In this document: piece by piece, positions 36,498 through 46,774 of the stretch
How positions within the stretch are numbered: the stretch's first letter is position 1
Layout: each line of letters starts with the position of its first letter
NCBI GenBank assembly: GCA_965202875.1
Contig: OZ241870.1
Coordinates: forward strand, 992,001-1,056,000
DNA length: 64,000 nt
Origin: HK1 sp965202875
GTDB taxonomy: Bacteria > Pseudomonadota > Gammaproteobacteria > HK1
Direction of reading: 5' to 3'
Program-made: the position numbers and the translations under genes
The notes under the pieces: generated by a model
Seen by the model: the letters and a program-made list of their open reading frames with translations, nothing else
Told to the model about the DNA's origin: nothing
Database searches by the model: none

Positions 36498-37655
36498 TTA
36501 CCGGGAAGCGCCGCCCGGCACCACCCACGTCCCGCTGACGTGCCTGCCGCCCCGGAACGTCCCCTCGAAGCGCCGCCCGTCCGGCAACGTCATGACGCCT
36601 TGCCCGTGCGGACGGCCGCCATCCCACCCGCCTTCGTAGCGGCTCCCGTCGGGTAGAGTCGCCGCCCCCGTGCCACTGACCCACTCGCCGCCCCGGAACT
36701 CGCCCTCCTGCCGCCGTCCATCGGGGAACGCTTGGACCCCTTGCCCGTGCGGCTCGCCGCCCACGAACAAGCCTTCGTAGCGCGTGCCGTCCGGCCACGT
36801 GTGGACGCCCTGCCCGTTGTACGTGCCCTTGCTCCATCCGCCCTCGTAGCGATGACCGTCCGGGCGCGTCGCGATGCCCTGCCCGTGTTGCTTCCCGTCG
36901 CGAAACTCACCCTCGTAGCGCAGGCCGTCCGGCCTCGTGTGGACGCCCTGCCCGTTTGCCAGGCCCTTGCGCCACCCGCCCTCGTAGCGCAGGCCGTCCG
37001 GTCGCGCCTCAAGCCCCTGCCCGTGAAACCTGCCCTTGTGCCACTCACCCTCGTAGCGATAGCCGTCCGGCCGCGTCATGACGCCATGGCCGTGCCGCTT
37101 CCCGTCGCGAAACTCCCCCTCGTAGCGCTCGCCGTCCGGCTGAACGTGGACGCCTTGCCCGTTCGGCTTGCCGTCCCGGAACGCCCCCGCGTGCCGTTCG
37201 CCGTTCGGCCACGTATAGACGCCTTGCCCGTTCGGCAGGCCGTCCCGGTGCTCGCCCTCGAAGCGCTCGCCGTCCGGGCGCGTGCGGACGCCATGCCCGT
37301 GCTCCTTCCCGTCCCGGTACTCGCCCTCGTGCCGCTCGCCGTCCGGCCACGTGTAGACGCCTTGCCCGTGCCGCTTCCCGTGCCGGTGCTCCCCCTCGTA
37401 GCGCCTGCCGTCCGGCCACGTGTAGACGCCTTGCCCGTGTTCCTTCCCGTCGCACCACCCGCCCTCGTAGCGATGGCCGTCCGGCCACGCGCTGACGCCC
37501 TGCCCGTGCGGCTTCCCGTCGCTCCACTCACCCTCGTAGCGCCTGCCGTCCGGGTACGTCGAGAACCCCCGCCCGTGCGGCTTGCCGTCCGCGTTGACCT
37601 CGCCCTCGTAGCGCGTCCCGCTCGGGTATTCCTTGACCGTCTTCTCAGTCTCCAC
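36498..37655 (-). CDS. MORN-repeat protein with 16 repeats
   Basis: A 385-residue protein made almost wholly of 23-residue MORN repeats of the form PDGxRYEGxxxDGKxHGQGVxT; I count 16, from YPSGTRYEGE to LPDGRRFEGT. No signal peptide or membrane segment is visible, so a cytosolic or membrane-peripheral scaffold is likely. MORN repeats form elongated beta-hairpin arrays that bind proteins or lipids; no function is known for this one. GTG 37655 is the likely start, preceded by gggaggga, and the same ggcgccgggaggg leader precedes the small MORN gene at 47845. The frame stays open far upstream on this strand but without MORN repeats. A 3' fragment of a related gene lies at 47039-47135. Confidence 0.8.
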   Translation of the reverse strand: METEKTVKEYPSGTRYEGEVNADGKPHGRGFSTYPDGRRYEGEWSDGKPHGQGVSAWPDGHRYEGGWCDGKEHGQGVYTWPDGRRYEGEHRHGKRHGQGVYTWPDGERHEGEYRDGKEHGHGVRTRPDGERFEGEHRDGLPNGQGVYTWPNGERHAGAFRDGKPNGQGVHVQPDGERYEGEFRDGKRHGHGVMTRPDGYRYEGEWHKGRFHGQGLEARPDGLRYEGGWRKGLANGQGVHTRPDGLRYEGEFRDGKQHGQGIATRPDGHRYEGGWSKGTYNGQGVHTWPDGTRYEGLFVGGEPHGQGVQAFPDGRRQEGEFRGGEWVSGTGAATLPDGSRYEGGWDGGRPHGQGVMTLPDGRRFEGTFRGGRHVSGTWVVPGGASR

Positions 37656-38247
37656 CGTCCCTCCCGGCGCCACACGGCCCGCACGGGCACGACCGGCTGG
37701 TTTCAACTCGGGACACCAGGCCTTCCACACGAACCGGAAAACGGTTTCCGGGTTCGACCAGCCTCCGCAATCTCGACGATACCGGCCCGGCCACGGGACG
37801 GGTATGCACGGCGGGTTCGACGGCGGTAGCGCCGCAGTAGCGGCCGGCGCCAAACATGAAGTCAGCCCGGCCACATCGCCGGCGCGACGGGGGTCCACGG
37901 CAGGCAGGAGCCGCGCGCGGTCGCCAAGAAACGCGGAGAGGAAGGAGATCACGAAAAACTCTCGCGGCGCTTCAAGGCCGGCCACCGCAGGCGTACCCGC
38001 GGCCCATGCGGCCCCCGAGCGCAGGGTACTGGACAGCCCTCCGCGCGCGCAACCGCCCCCACGCGCCGCCCGAAGCTGTTGCATCCGCGCCACAGCGACG
38101 CCGCTTTTTTGCCACCCCGGCGCCGAACCCATTGCGACGCAACCCCCCCGCCCGCAAGACTTGCGCCGCCTGCCGCCCACGACGGGCGGCAGCGAGGCTC
38201 CTCCGGCACATGCCGGAGGGAACCCTTTCACTGACAAGGAGAACACG
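37656..38247. other. Repeat-bearing region upstream of the porin
   Basis: About 590 bp with no supported gene. The left 230 bp contain island repeats (acggtttccgggttcgacca at 37742, aatctcgacgataccggccc at 37769, gacgggtatgcacggcgggt at 37797). The word taccgccgc-type gtagcgccgcagtagcggcc (37828-37847) is a near-palindrome found again at 47283. The right part, from about 38150, leads into the porin with a short hairpin (ctcctccggcacatgccggagg) and the ribosome binding site acaaggag. Confidence 0.5.
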
Positions 38248-39177
38248 ATGAAACGCATGACGACCCTCCTGGCGGCCGGGCTGGTAGCCCTGTTCGCCGC
38301 CACGGCCGCCTGGGCCGAATACACCCTCTACGGCAGCGTCCGCTCAGGGATTGTCCACCAGTCGAAAGAGGGCAGCACTGCTGCCAGTTGGGACCTCGGC
38401 AGCGTCGATGCCGGTACCGGAGACTCAAGCGTCCAGAGCACAGACAAGCTGTGGAGCCGCATCGGCGTCCGGGCTTCCTACGAGCTCGACAGCGGCATGA
38501 CCAGCGGGCTGCACATCGAGAAGCGGCTGGACAACTTCCGCACCAGGCACCAGAACGTCTGGCTGCAAGGCTCCGCCGGCCGGGTGACCTTCGGCCAGCA
38601 AGGTTCGACCTTCAACTCGGCCGTGACGTGGGACGGCACCAACCTCTACGGTGGAGCGACCAACTGGTACGGCACCCGCGGGACGGGCATCAAGTTCGCG
38701 ACCATGCTGGACGGCCCGTTCAACGTCGAGGTCATGGTCCGGGACGACAACTCGAACAATAATGGTTCGGGCGATGGCTTGGCGGATCGGTATGAGGTTT
38801 CGGCCAGTGCCGCACTCGGCTCCTTGGCCACCGTCTCCGCCGGCTACCTCGGCCAGGACGACGGCGGTTGGGATGCCTGGGGAGGCAGTGTGGGCGGCTC
38901 GGTCGGCGGCCTGAGCTGGGATACGGGTTACGTGACGACCCGTAACGACTCCAACGACAGGAAACGATTTGGCGCGTACGGGGGGTACGCGATGGGTCCC
39001 GGAACGGTCTACGCCTACTACGAGGACCTCAACACCGACAACAACACCGGCGAGAACGACTCCCTCCTGTTCGGCTACTCGCACTCGGTGGGCACGAACA
39101 CCAAGGTCATCGTCGAATATCAGCGGCCGGATTCGGGCCAGAAGACGACGGCCCTGGCCGTCCGGGTCGACTTCTGA
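38248..39177 (+). CDS. General porin (Gram-negative trimeric type)
   Basis: Outer-membrane porin of 309 residues. The signal peptide is MKRMTTLLAAGLVALFAATA with cleavage near AWA, and the mature protein opens EYTLYGSVRSGIVHQ, the typical first strand. DKLWSRIGVRASYELDSGMT and GRVTFGQQGSTFNSAVTWDG (constriction-loop region) are porin hallmarks, and the chain ends ALAVRVDF with the C-terminal Phe needed for barrel assembly. ATG 38248 is preceded by acaaggagaacac. A strong terminator follows. It is intact although embedded in the accessory island; whether it is core or cargo is unclear. Confidence 0.88.
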   Translation: MKRMTTLLAAGLVALFAATAAWAEYTLYGSVRSGIVHQSKEGSTAASWDLGSVDAGTGDSSVQSTDKLWSRIGVRASYELDSGMTSGLHIEKRLDNFRTRHQNVWLQGSAGRVTFGQQGSTFNSAVTWDGTNLYGGATNWYGTRGTGIKFATMLDGPFNVEVMVRDDNSNNNGSGDGLADRYEVSASAALGSLATVSAGYLGQDDGGWDAWGGSVGGSVGGLSWDTGYVTTRNDSNDRKRFGAYGGYAMGPGTVYAYYEDLNTDNNTGENDSLLFGYSHSVGTNTKVIVEYQRPDSGQKTTALAVRVDF

Positions 39178-39230
39178 GCGGCGTTTGCACCGCACTCCCT
39201 TCCCCGCCTTTGGGGAAGGACGGACCCTCA

Positions 39231-39259
39231 CGGGGCGCCCTTCGGGGCGCCCTTTTTTT
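39231..39259 (+). terminator. Rho-independent terminator after the porin gene
   Basis: ggggcgcccttcggggcgccc forms a GC-rich hairpin, directly followed by seven T (39253-39259). A second small hairpin, ttccccgcctttggggaa, precedes it at 39200-39217. Together they close the porin transcript. Confidence 0.88.
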
Positions 39260-39302
39260 GGATCCGGTCTCTCAAGCTTCAACCGCCACAGCGCCCCGCG
39301 CG

Positions 39303-39941
39303 TCACGGCCGGAGACCACGCGGCGCAGCGTGCAGGGCAAGCAGGAGCCGAATGCGCTCCTCTGCCTGCTTGAAGCAGATCAGTGATTCGACCAGATCCG
39401 CCGCCAGGCGGCCCGCCTGCGCGGCGCCTCCTTCCCCATACGGGTAGCGCGCCACCAGGCGGCCCGTCAGCCGATCGCTGACTTCGGCGGCGCCGACGCT
39501 TCCCCCCGCCGCGTAACGCGCCTCGGCGGGAAGGTCGGCGACGGCTTCATCGTCGACCAGCCCACACGGGCCGGTCTCGCGCCGAAGGCGCAGCAAGCGA
39601 TGCTGCGCCATGACCACGTCCAGCTCCGCCTGCACAAGGATCCACTGGTATTCGGCCCACGTCCGCGGTCCCCGATCGGAGTCGCGGACATGGGCATACC
39701 GTCCCATCACCGCCGCATCCAAGACATCGGCGGGCACATCCGGCGCCAAGCCCACCTCGCCCCGCGCGTCGAACGGACGCTCGGCGATGGCGGCCCGGTC
39801 TTCGACCGCCTTCCGTCGTTGCAGCACCGCGTGATCCGTCGCGCCGGAGTCGCCAGCCACCGGGACGTCCCGCATGAGCGTCCGGGCGCCGTGCTCATCC
39901 CGCCGCGCATCCTCGCGCGCCCACGCCAGCCTCACGTTCAT
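39303..39941 (-). CDS. Hypothetical protein, function unknown
   Basis: A 212-residue protein that I do not recognise. It starts MNVRLAWAREDARRDEHGAR at ATG 39941, preceded by ttggagatctcc. It contains WAEYQWILVQAELDVVMAQH, then acidic and Ala-rich helices, and ends with ICFKQAEERIRLLLALHAAP, so it is mainly helical and soluble with no signal peptide. Codon use looks like that of the surrounding genes. The IS4-family element is inserted about 60 bp upstream of its start and may have separated it from its promoter. It converges with the porin gene across the terminator. Confidence 0.6.
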   Translation of the reverse strand: MNVRLAWAREDARRDEHGARTLMRDVPVAGDSGATDHAVLQRRKAVEDRAAIAERPFDARGEVGLAPDVPADVLDAAVMGRYAHVRDSDRGPRTWAEYQWILVQAELDVVMAQHRLLRLRRETGPCGLVDDEAVADLPAEARYAAGGSVGAAEVSDRLTGRLVARYPYGEGGAAQAGRLAADLVESLICFKQAEERIRLLLALHAAPRGLRP

Positions 39942-39991
39942 GGAGATCTCCAAGGGCCATCCAGTCTTGCAAACCTACGGCCCACGAGTAT

Positions 39992-40000
39992 AGCCACGGT
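39992..40000. repeat. Left target-site duplication of the IS4-family element
   Basis: agccacggt at 39992-40000 is repeated exactly at 41428-41436, directly abutting both ends of the element. Nine base pairs is the usual duplication for IS4-group transposases. Confidence 0.85.
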
Positions 40001-41427
40001 CATAGGTAGGATCTTATAACTAATTGATTTTCATGGGATTTTATGAACCGTTGAAGTCCCATCCGAAATCTCCGATCATGGAATTGCTGGACCCACATGA
40101 CAGGAGAAGACTCGGATGGGACGCCGCACTGTTGCTCAATTCGCCCACCAGATCAAGCGCGTGCTGTCGCCCACGGCACTCAATGACCTCGGACGGAGGG
40201 TCGGTTTCTGCCACCGGGAACGCCTGATTACTCCATATCGACTGGTCCTGGGCCTGCTGGCAGGCCATGCCACGGGGACGGTCGAGACATTGGCCGATAT
40301 GCAACGGCAATTCAATGCGTTGTTCGGCACGACAGTCGCATACAAGCCGTTCCACAACCAGTTGGCGAAGCGTTCCTTCAAGGACTTCATGCGGGCCGTG
40401 TTGGACGTGGTCCTTCAGCAATGGGTGGTGAGCGTGCTGCAGCCGACAGCGCGGGGTCCGCTCGGCGGGTTCGGTCGGATTGTGATCCAGGACGGCTGTT
40501 CGTTCGCGGTCAAGGATGCGCTTCGTGAACAGTACCCGGGACGATTCAAGAAGCAGAACCCTGCTGCGGTGGAGCTGCACGTGACGATGAGTCTGTTGAA
40601 TGAATCGGTGGAGCAGGTGACGCTGACGGCGGACACGGCGCCGGAGCGGCCCCATCTGCCCTCGCCCGAGGCGCTGCGCGATGACCTGCGGTTGGCGGAC
40701 CGTGGGTACGTTGACCTGGAGTATATGGGTGCGGTGGACAGGGCGGGTGGGTATTTCGTGATGCGTGCGAGCGCATCGGTCAATCCGAAGGTGCAGGGTG
40801 CGTATACGTGGGAAGGGGAGGCGTTGGAGGGGTGGTCCGGGCAATTGTTGAAGCAGGGGGTTCTGTCGAAGGGCGAGACGGTCGACCTCGATGTGGTTTG
40901 GGGGAAGGGAGAGAAGGAGTTGGAGTTGAGGCTGTTGGCGCGGTGGAATCCTGACGAGGGGTGTCATACGTTGTTGGTGACGAATCTGGCGCGGAGCCGA
41001 TTCAGTGCGGAGCAGGTGGGGCAGCTCTATCGGTTGCGGTGGCAGGTCGAGCTGTTGTTCAAGGAGTGGAAGTCGTATGCGAATCTTCATGCGTTCGACA
41101 CGAGCAAAGCGGGGATAGCCGAGGGTCTGATATGGACGGCGATTGCGGCCTCGGTTCTGAAGCGTTACTTGGCTCAGATGACGCAGGTATTGCGAGGGGT
41201 CGAGGTCTCGACACGGAAGGTGGCGATGTGTGCGCGTCATGGATTGGGGGATGTGTTCCGTGCGCTTGCTTGTGGAAGGAGACGTGGCTTTCTTCCCGTG
41301 TTACGAGGCTTGGTGGATTATCTGGCGAGCAATGCGACTCGGTCCCATCCGAAACGAGACCGCAAGAAAGGACGACTCCAATTCGGATTGGAGCCGGTTT
41401 TGTGATTTCCTTAAGTACCAACCTATG
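40001..41427 (+). mobile_element. IS4-family insertion sequence, complete
   Basis: A 1427-bp element bounded by imperfect inverted repeats: cataggtaggatcttataac at 40001-40020, and the complement of ccttaagtaccaacctatg at 41409-41427. A 9-bp duplication (agccacggt) sits at both flanks. It carries a single intact transposase. Intact ends, intact gene and perfect target duplication indicate a fairly recent insertion. Removing it restores a continuous island-repeat spacer. Confidence 0.88.
40116..41405 (+). CDS. IS4-family transposase
   Basis: A 429-residue DDE transposase that cuts and joins the element's ends. The first catalytic Asp lies in FGRIVIQDGCSFAV, the second in LRLADRGYVDLEYM, and YRLRWQVELLFKEWKSYAN matches the Y-(2)-R-(3)-E-(6)-K signature of the IS4 group with the catalytic Glu. 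The length is normal. ATG 40116 follows acaggagaagactcgg, a clear ribosome binding site. Base composition and the spelling of its codons (many tg-rich stretches) differ from the high-GC neighbours, in keeping with a transferred element. Confidence 0.92.
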   Translation: MGRRTVAQFAHQIKRVLSPTALNDLGRRVGFCHRERLITPYRLVLGLLAGHATGTVETLADMQRQFNALFGTTVAYKPFHNQLAKRSFKDFMRAVLDVVLQQWVVSVLQPTARGPLGGFGRIVIQDGCSFAVKDALREQYPGRFKKQNPAAVELHVTMSLLNESVEQVTLTADTAPERPHLPSPEALRDDLRLADRGYVDLEYMGAVDRAGGYFVMRASASVNPKVQGAYTWEGEALEGWSGQLLKQGVLSKGETVDLDVVWGKGEKELELRLLARWNPDEGCHTLLVTNLARSRFSAEQVGQLYRLRWQVELLFKEWKSYANLHAFDTSKAGIAEGLIWTAIAASVLKRYLAQMTQVLRGVEVSTRKVAMCARHGLGDVFRALACGRRRGFLPVLRGLVDYLASNATRSHPKRDRKKGRLQFGLEPVL

Positions 41428-41436
41428 AGCCACGGT
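41428..41436. repeat. Right target-site duplication of the IS4-family element
   Basis: Exact copy of agccacggt at 39992-40000, immediately following the right inverted repeat. Confidence 0.85.
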
Positions 41437-41750
41437 AACGCCCGGCTCCACCAGGCACGGAGTCACCCGGCCACGTCGCCGGCGCAACGGGTAGGAGGGA
41501 CGTCGCCGCTCGGCTCGCTCCGGGACAGATACCGCGCCCGCGAAGCCGCCTGTACGCCCTCCTACGGGACGGACCGCCCCGGACGGCCACCACCATACCG
41601 CCCGAACCCCGATCGGCGCCCCACGGCACGGCCAGGGCGCAGCACGAGCAGGAACCGGCTTCCGAGGTCGACCAGCCTCCGCAAACTCACAGGCACTACC
41701 CCGGCACGGAACGGGCATGCGCGCCAAGACGGCGATGCCGCGCCGCCGGC
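41437..41750. repeat. Dispersed island-repeat cluster right of the IS element
   Basis: About 310 bp without a gene. It contains caccaggcacggagtcaccc, ggccacgtcgccggcgcaac, gctcggctcgctccgggaca, agccgcctgtacgccctcct and ggtcgaccagcctccgcaaa in the same order as in the clusters at 36170-36440 and 32270-32430, with more mismatches. It separates the IS element from the 3' end of the broken autotransporter gene. Confidence 0.7.
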
Positions 41751-41752
41751 CA

Positions 41753-42785
41753 TCAGAACGAATAGCCCCAGCGCAGACCCGCAGACCAATCGCGCCCGTC
41801 ACGGCGATGGCCCGCGTCGAACCGGACCCGCGCCCCGATGGCCAACTGTCCCCACCTCCCCTCTGCCGTATGGCTCGCGCCGACCCGCAGCTCGCGCGCC
41901 TCCGGTTTCAGCGCCGCCGTGCGGTTGGCGTAGCGCACGCCGGTATGCAGCGTCCCGCCAACGGGCACCTTCAGCCGGGCGGTCCCCCTTTCCGCGCGTA
42001 GCGGCGCCTCGATGCCGAACGCCGTGCGCGACGGCCCGGCCGTCCGCGCGACCTCGATGCTGTGTCCCGTGTAGAGCCCGCGAGACTCGCGCAGCACGCC
42101 GCCGCCGCGCATCCGTGCGTATGCGATCGTGGACGACCAATCGACCCCGAATGCGCGCGGCTTCGCCTTCCGCCAACGTCCATCCGTTGCGCAGCCGCAG
42201 AAAGCCCGTATGGTGGAAGAATCCGCCGCCTGCCCACGTCCCCTCGGCCCGGCCACCCAACACGCGATCGCGCTCGGCTAGCCAGCCAGCCTCCCACGCC
42301 CCGCCGGGCACCGTGTAGGCGAGCCCCGAGCTGTAGATCGTCCCGGCGCCGTCCGTCGCCGTCGCGAAGGCCCACGAGCCTCCATCCGCCGCCGTCCGGC
42401 CCCGCGTTGCCTCGCGCCAGTGCAGCCCGGACCACGAAGGCCGTCCGGCATCGGTGCCCTCCGTGAAGTCCGGGATGCTCCCCGGCGCCGATGCCGCGAT
42501 CGTCACTTGTGCCTCCAGCGGTTGGCGAAACGGGTAGCCCAGGCTATCGAAGACCACGGGATCGACGCCGGCCAGCGCATCCGCGATCGCGCCGCCGCCT
42601 GCATCGACAAGAGCGCCGTGGCCCGTCATGGCGCCGACCGGCCGGGTTGCGCGCTCCAGGTTCATCAGCCCTTGCCCATGCGTCGACGAGAGCTCGCAGT
42701 CACTCCGATCCCCGTCCGTATCCAAGTGCGCCGGGCAGATGCTTCCCTCGGGTACCGTATCCGGCGCCTTGTCCGCCGTCGCATA
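41753..42785 (-). pseudogene. Subtilisin-type autotransporter, 3' part only, frameshifted
   Basis: Read on the minus strand from 42785, the frame gives CELSSTHGQGLMNLERATRP, the segment that follows the catalytic Ser in S8-family autotransporters. A passenger/barrel linker and beta-strand-rich sequence (SSGLAYTVPGGAWEAGWLAE) come next. After GWTLAEGEAARIRG the frame shifts near 42150, and the barrel resumes as FGVDWSSTIAYARMRGGGVL, ending WSAGLRWGYSF with the C-terminal Phe. The protease domain is absent: at 42786 the sequence switches abruptly to recombinase copy 2 on the other strand. This is a truncated, frameshifted remnant. Confidence 0.78.
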
Positions 42786-43625
42786 CGGAACGGTTGGCGC
42801 AAATGGGAAGCCTTCGCCCGCGAGCACGGCGCCACCACGCTTCCCGCCGACCCGGAAGCCCTCGCCGCCTTCGTCGAGCACCTCGCGGCCGGCGGCGCCA
42901 AGCCCTCGACCATCAACGTCACCCTCGCCGCCGTCAGCGCCGCCCACAGGCTCGCCGGCGCCCCGACGACCCCCACGGTAGCCGCCGACGTGCGCGCCGC
43001 CGTCAAGCGCGCCGTGCGCGACTACCGGGACGCCGGCGGGACCGTCCGGCAGTCCACCGGGATCACCGCCGCCGCCGTCGCGCGCATCGAAGCCACCGCA
43101 TACCGGCCCCGACCGCGCGGCAACGGGATGGAATCGGCGCCCGTCGCGAAGGCGCGCGCCGACCTCGAGATCGCCCTCATCCGCACGATGCGCGATTGCT
43201 TGGCGCGAGTCTCGGAAGCTGCCTCGTGGACGTGGCAGCAGATCGAGCGCCGCCCGGACGGATCGGCCACGATCACGTTCCGGCGCCCGAAGACGGACGC
43301 CGACACCACCGCGTACCTCGCCCCGGCCACCGTCGCCGCACTCGACAGGATTCGCCGCGGCGCCGAAGACACCGCACGGTTGTTCGGATCGAGCCGAAGC
43401 CGCATCAAGGCCCGCATCAAGGCCGCCGCCGGCTTGGAAGGTGTCTCAAGCCACGGATGCCGGATCGGGATGGCGCAGGACCTCGCCCGGGCAAAGGGTA
43501 TCGAGATGCCCGCGATCATGCAGGCCGGAGGCTGGCGATCGGAGACGACGGTAGCCCGGTACACCGCCCGCGAGACCGCCGCCCGCGGCGCCGTGGCCCG
43601 GTTCTACGAGCAGGAAGCCGAGTAG
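42786..43625 (+). pseudogene. Tyrosine recombinase, copy 2, 5'-truncated with complete catalytic residues
   Basis: From NGWRKWEAFAREHGATTLPA to the end this copy parallels copy 1 (30972-31888) closely but without its frameshifts. Box I Arg (DCLARVSEAASWTWQ), box II HGCRIGMAQDLARAKG (His-x-x-Arg), the Trp in QAGGWRSET and the nucleophile Tyr in VARYTARET are all present. It lacks the first 33 or so residues and has no native start codon: the frame runs upstream into antisense of the autotransporter remnant. A fusion product from further upstream is possible but unlikely. The breakpoint is at cggaacggttggcgc (42786). Confidence 0.8.
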
Positions 43626-43661
43626 CGACCACCGCTCGGCGCGCTACGGGGCAGGTACCGA
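43626..43661. repeat. Left half of an island repeat interrupted by insertion
   Basis: The segment ccaccgctcggcgcgctacg plus gggcaggtaccga equals the left half of the complete repeat at 31890-31924. The remainder (ggtaccgaccccgcgaagcc...) resumes at 46228, so the 2.57-kb block between was inserted here, duplicating ggtaccga (43654-43661 and 46228-46235). Confidence 0.75.
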
Positions 43662-43685
43662 GGGTGTAACTCTGAAACTGATCCA

Positions 43686-45072
43686 TCACGCCGCCCGTTT
43701 GCAAGGAAACGGTATGACGTTGTCGGGAATCGTCACTTCCCGACGGTAGGTCCCTGACAGCATCTCCCATGCCGAATCGAACCGTCTACTTTGTATCAAG
43801 GCGCGAAGCGTCAGGATGGCCTGCCCCCCGGCATGACGCCAGCGCATTCCCGAACGCTTCAGCCGTTGGGTGACCAACGTCTTGCACGCCGCCTCCACCA
43901 CCCCCGAGCCAATGGGCAGATGCCGTGCCTTCGCCTCGGCATAGCCCATGCGGTGACGGTTGTTGCGGAAGTATCCCAACACCTCGGCGATACGCTTGCT
44001 CTCCGGCTGCTTCCTGCGTTGATGGTTCAGCGAACGAATCACCTTCTCCACCCCGCCGCACTCATGGCGCAACAGATGGCGCAGCTTCTCGTAGTGCGCC
44101 CGCCCCTTGGCATCATCCTGTCCATAGCAGGCATCGAGCCCCGACTTCAGTTGCTCGGCCGCATGGTAGAAGTCCACCACCGACGTGCCCTGCGGCGCCA
44201 ACGTATCAAGATAGCGCCAGTTGTCGTGCGCCCCGTCGGCTATCTTGACCACCTGCAGGTCCGGACGCTTTGCAAGCACCGCCTCAAGCTCCGCGCACAG
44301 CGTCTTCTTCAACGCCTCCTTGCACGGCTGCGGCATCCGACCCACATACACCGTCTCCAGCCGCTCCCCCTCGGCATCACAGGTCGTGAGCGTCCCACAC
44401 CCCGCCTCCTGATAGCCTGAGCTCCCATCCACCCGCTTCGCATCCTTCATCGGCACCATCACCCCATCGAGCGACACCGCCACCGTCACCGCCTCCTCCG
44501 CCACCGCGCACCCCTTGCGTAACGCCGCCTCGAACGCCTCACGCTGCCCCTCCCACCGCGCGCCCAACTCCTTCGCCAACCGGTCCAGCGAGCTCTTCGA
44601 AGGCCTCATCCGCCCCCACTCCCGAAACACCGCCTCCCCCTCCTGCGGCGTCATGCGCCACCACCACGCTCGCCTGACGCGCCGCCAGCCCCGTCCAGTG
44701 CCCCGCCACTATCCCCGCACGCCACTCCATCGGCGCCACCGCGCGCTCCCTCCCGCACCGGTACAGCGTGCGATGCACCCCCACCGCTCCCCCCGCACTC
44801 GTGTACGTCGCGTGACTGCGCAGCACCCGGTGGTACCGCCGCCCTTCCATCTCGACGAATGGCAGGTCCACATCCAGACGCTCCAGCGTCTCCCCCACCA
44901 CCTCGCGCTCGGCTTCGGCAAACAGTGCACGGAGCTCCCGCTCCACTGCCTCGAAGTCCTCCCCCGTCACCGGGCGCGCTCGCAAGGCGTTGACCTGCTC
45001 GACCAATCGCGCGAGGGCTTGCTCTCCTCGCTCGCTGTGGCAGCAATGGGCGGGTGCGTGAAATACTGACAT
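43686..45072 (-). CDS. ISKra4-family transposase in two frames
   Basis: The N-terminal part starts at ATG 45072 (MSVFHAPAHCCHSERGEQAL) and runs to about 44660 (VGVHRTLYRCGRERAVAPME, TGLAARQASVVVAH). The C-terminal part, in another frame from 44654, opens MTPQEGEAVFREWGRMRPSK and holds the catalytic region: VTVAVSLDGVMVPMKDAKR, LQVVKIADGAHDNWRYL, then GSGVVEAACKTLVTQRLKRS with the final Glu. The frame change near 44655 lies where homologues read straight through, so this is either a frameshift mutation or recoding. About 460 residues in total, the normal family size. Confidence 0.78.
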
Positions 45073-45271
45073 TGGGGCAGCCCTCCGGGGCGATGGTTTG
45101 GATTGACACCGCACATTGTTCCAGAGGTTCACTGCCCCGTCTTCCCTCCCCGTCGAGCCCGCTCCTGACAAATTGTCACCAGAGCCCTTTAGCTCCTCTC
45201 CCTTCAAAATATACAACTTCAATAATTTCGATCAGTTACGAAGACTTCTTAATGTCAATTTGAGATCTACG

Positions 45272-46227
<956 letters not shown>

Positions 46228-46312
46228 GGTACCGACCCCGCGAAGCCATCGCCCACCCGTCCGGGCCGTCCGGGTACACTCCGCACCGGGACCGCCGCCC
46301 ACGGAGAGCGCC
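46228..46312 (+). promoter_or_regulatory. Island repeat right half acting as leader of a DUF1640-like gene
   Basis: The sequence from ggtaccgaccccgcgaagcc to accgccgcccacggagag repeats 31917-31988 almost exactly, except for a 9-bp duplication (gtccgggcc/gtccgggta) near 46260. Both copies end in a ribosome binding site and a start codon. The shared cgggtacact may be a -10 element. Promoter role is inferred from position and conservation. Confidence 0.5.
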
Positions 46313-46621
46313 TTGACCGCCGCAGTCTTCGACACCTACACCGCCGCGAAGCGCCTTCGCGATGCCGGCTTCAACGAGCGCCAGGCCGAAGCGGCCGTGT
46401 CGATGGTGCGCGACGCCACCGGCGCCGAACGCGATGCACTGGCCACGAAGGCCGACCTCGATCGCTTCGCCACGAAGACCGACCTTGCCAATGTCCGCAA
46501 GGAGTTGAAGGCCGACCTCCACCGGGAGATCGGCACCTTGCGTTCGGAACTGCGATGGATGCTCGGGTTCCTTGCCGCGCTCATCCTCGCGATGGCCGCC
46601 AAGCTGTTCGGCATCGTTTGA
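46313..46621 (+). CDS. DUF1640-like coiled-coil membrane protein 1
   Basis: A 102-residue protein. The N-terminal helix FDTYTAAKRLRDAGFNERQA and LATKADLDRFATKTDLANVR form the coiled coil typical of DUF1640/CCDC90-like proteins, and the C-terminus has a single membrane segment (MLGFLAALILAMAAKLFGIV). TTG 46313 is preceded by ggagagcgcc. The protein ends with the same MAAKLFGIV as its neighbour at 46775, so the two are paralogues. Function is unknown; such proteins are frequent near phage and mobile regions. The last codons and the following gacgctcacggaacgggtatg merge into an island repeat. Confidence 0.75.
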   Translation: MTAAVFDTYTAAKRLRDAGFNERQAEAAVSMVRDATGAERDALATKADLDRFATKTDLANVRKELKADLHREIGTLRSELRWMLGFLAALILAMAAKLFGIV

Positions 46622-46774
46622 CGCTCACGGAACGGGTATGCACGGCAGGCTTCGACGGCGGTAACGCCGCTTCGCCGGCGCGACGGGGTTCCCCGGCAGG
46701 CAGGATTCGACTCGGGAAGGCCCGGGGACGCCGCTCCGGCATGGTAGAGTGCGAGGGTTCCCGGAGAGCACGCC
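46622..46774. repeat. Island-repeat spacer between the DUF1640-like paralogues
   Basis: Contains gaacgggtatgcacggc, gcgacggggttccccggc and gattcgactcgggaaggc, all found elsewhere in the island. Near its right end, the segment ggtagagtgcgagggttccc and ggagagcacgcc lead into the next gene. Confidence 0.6.
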
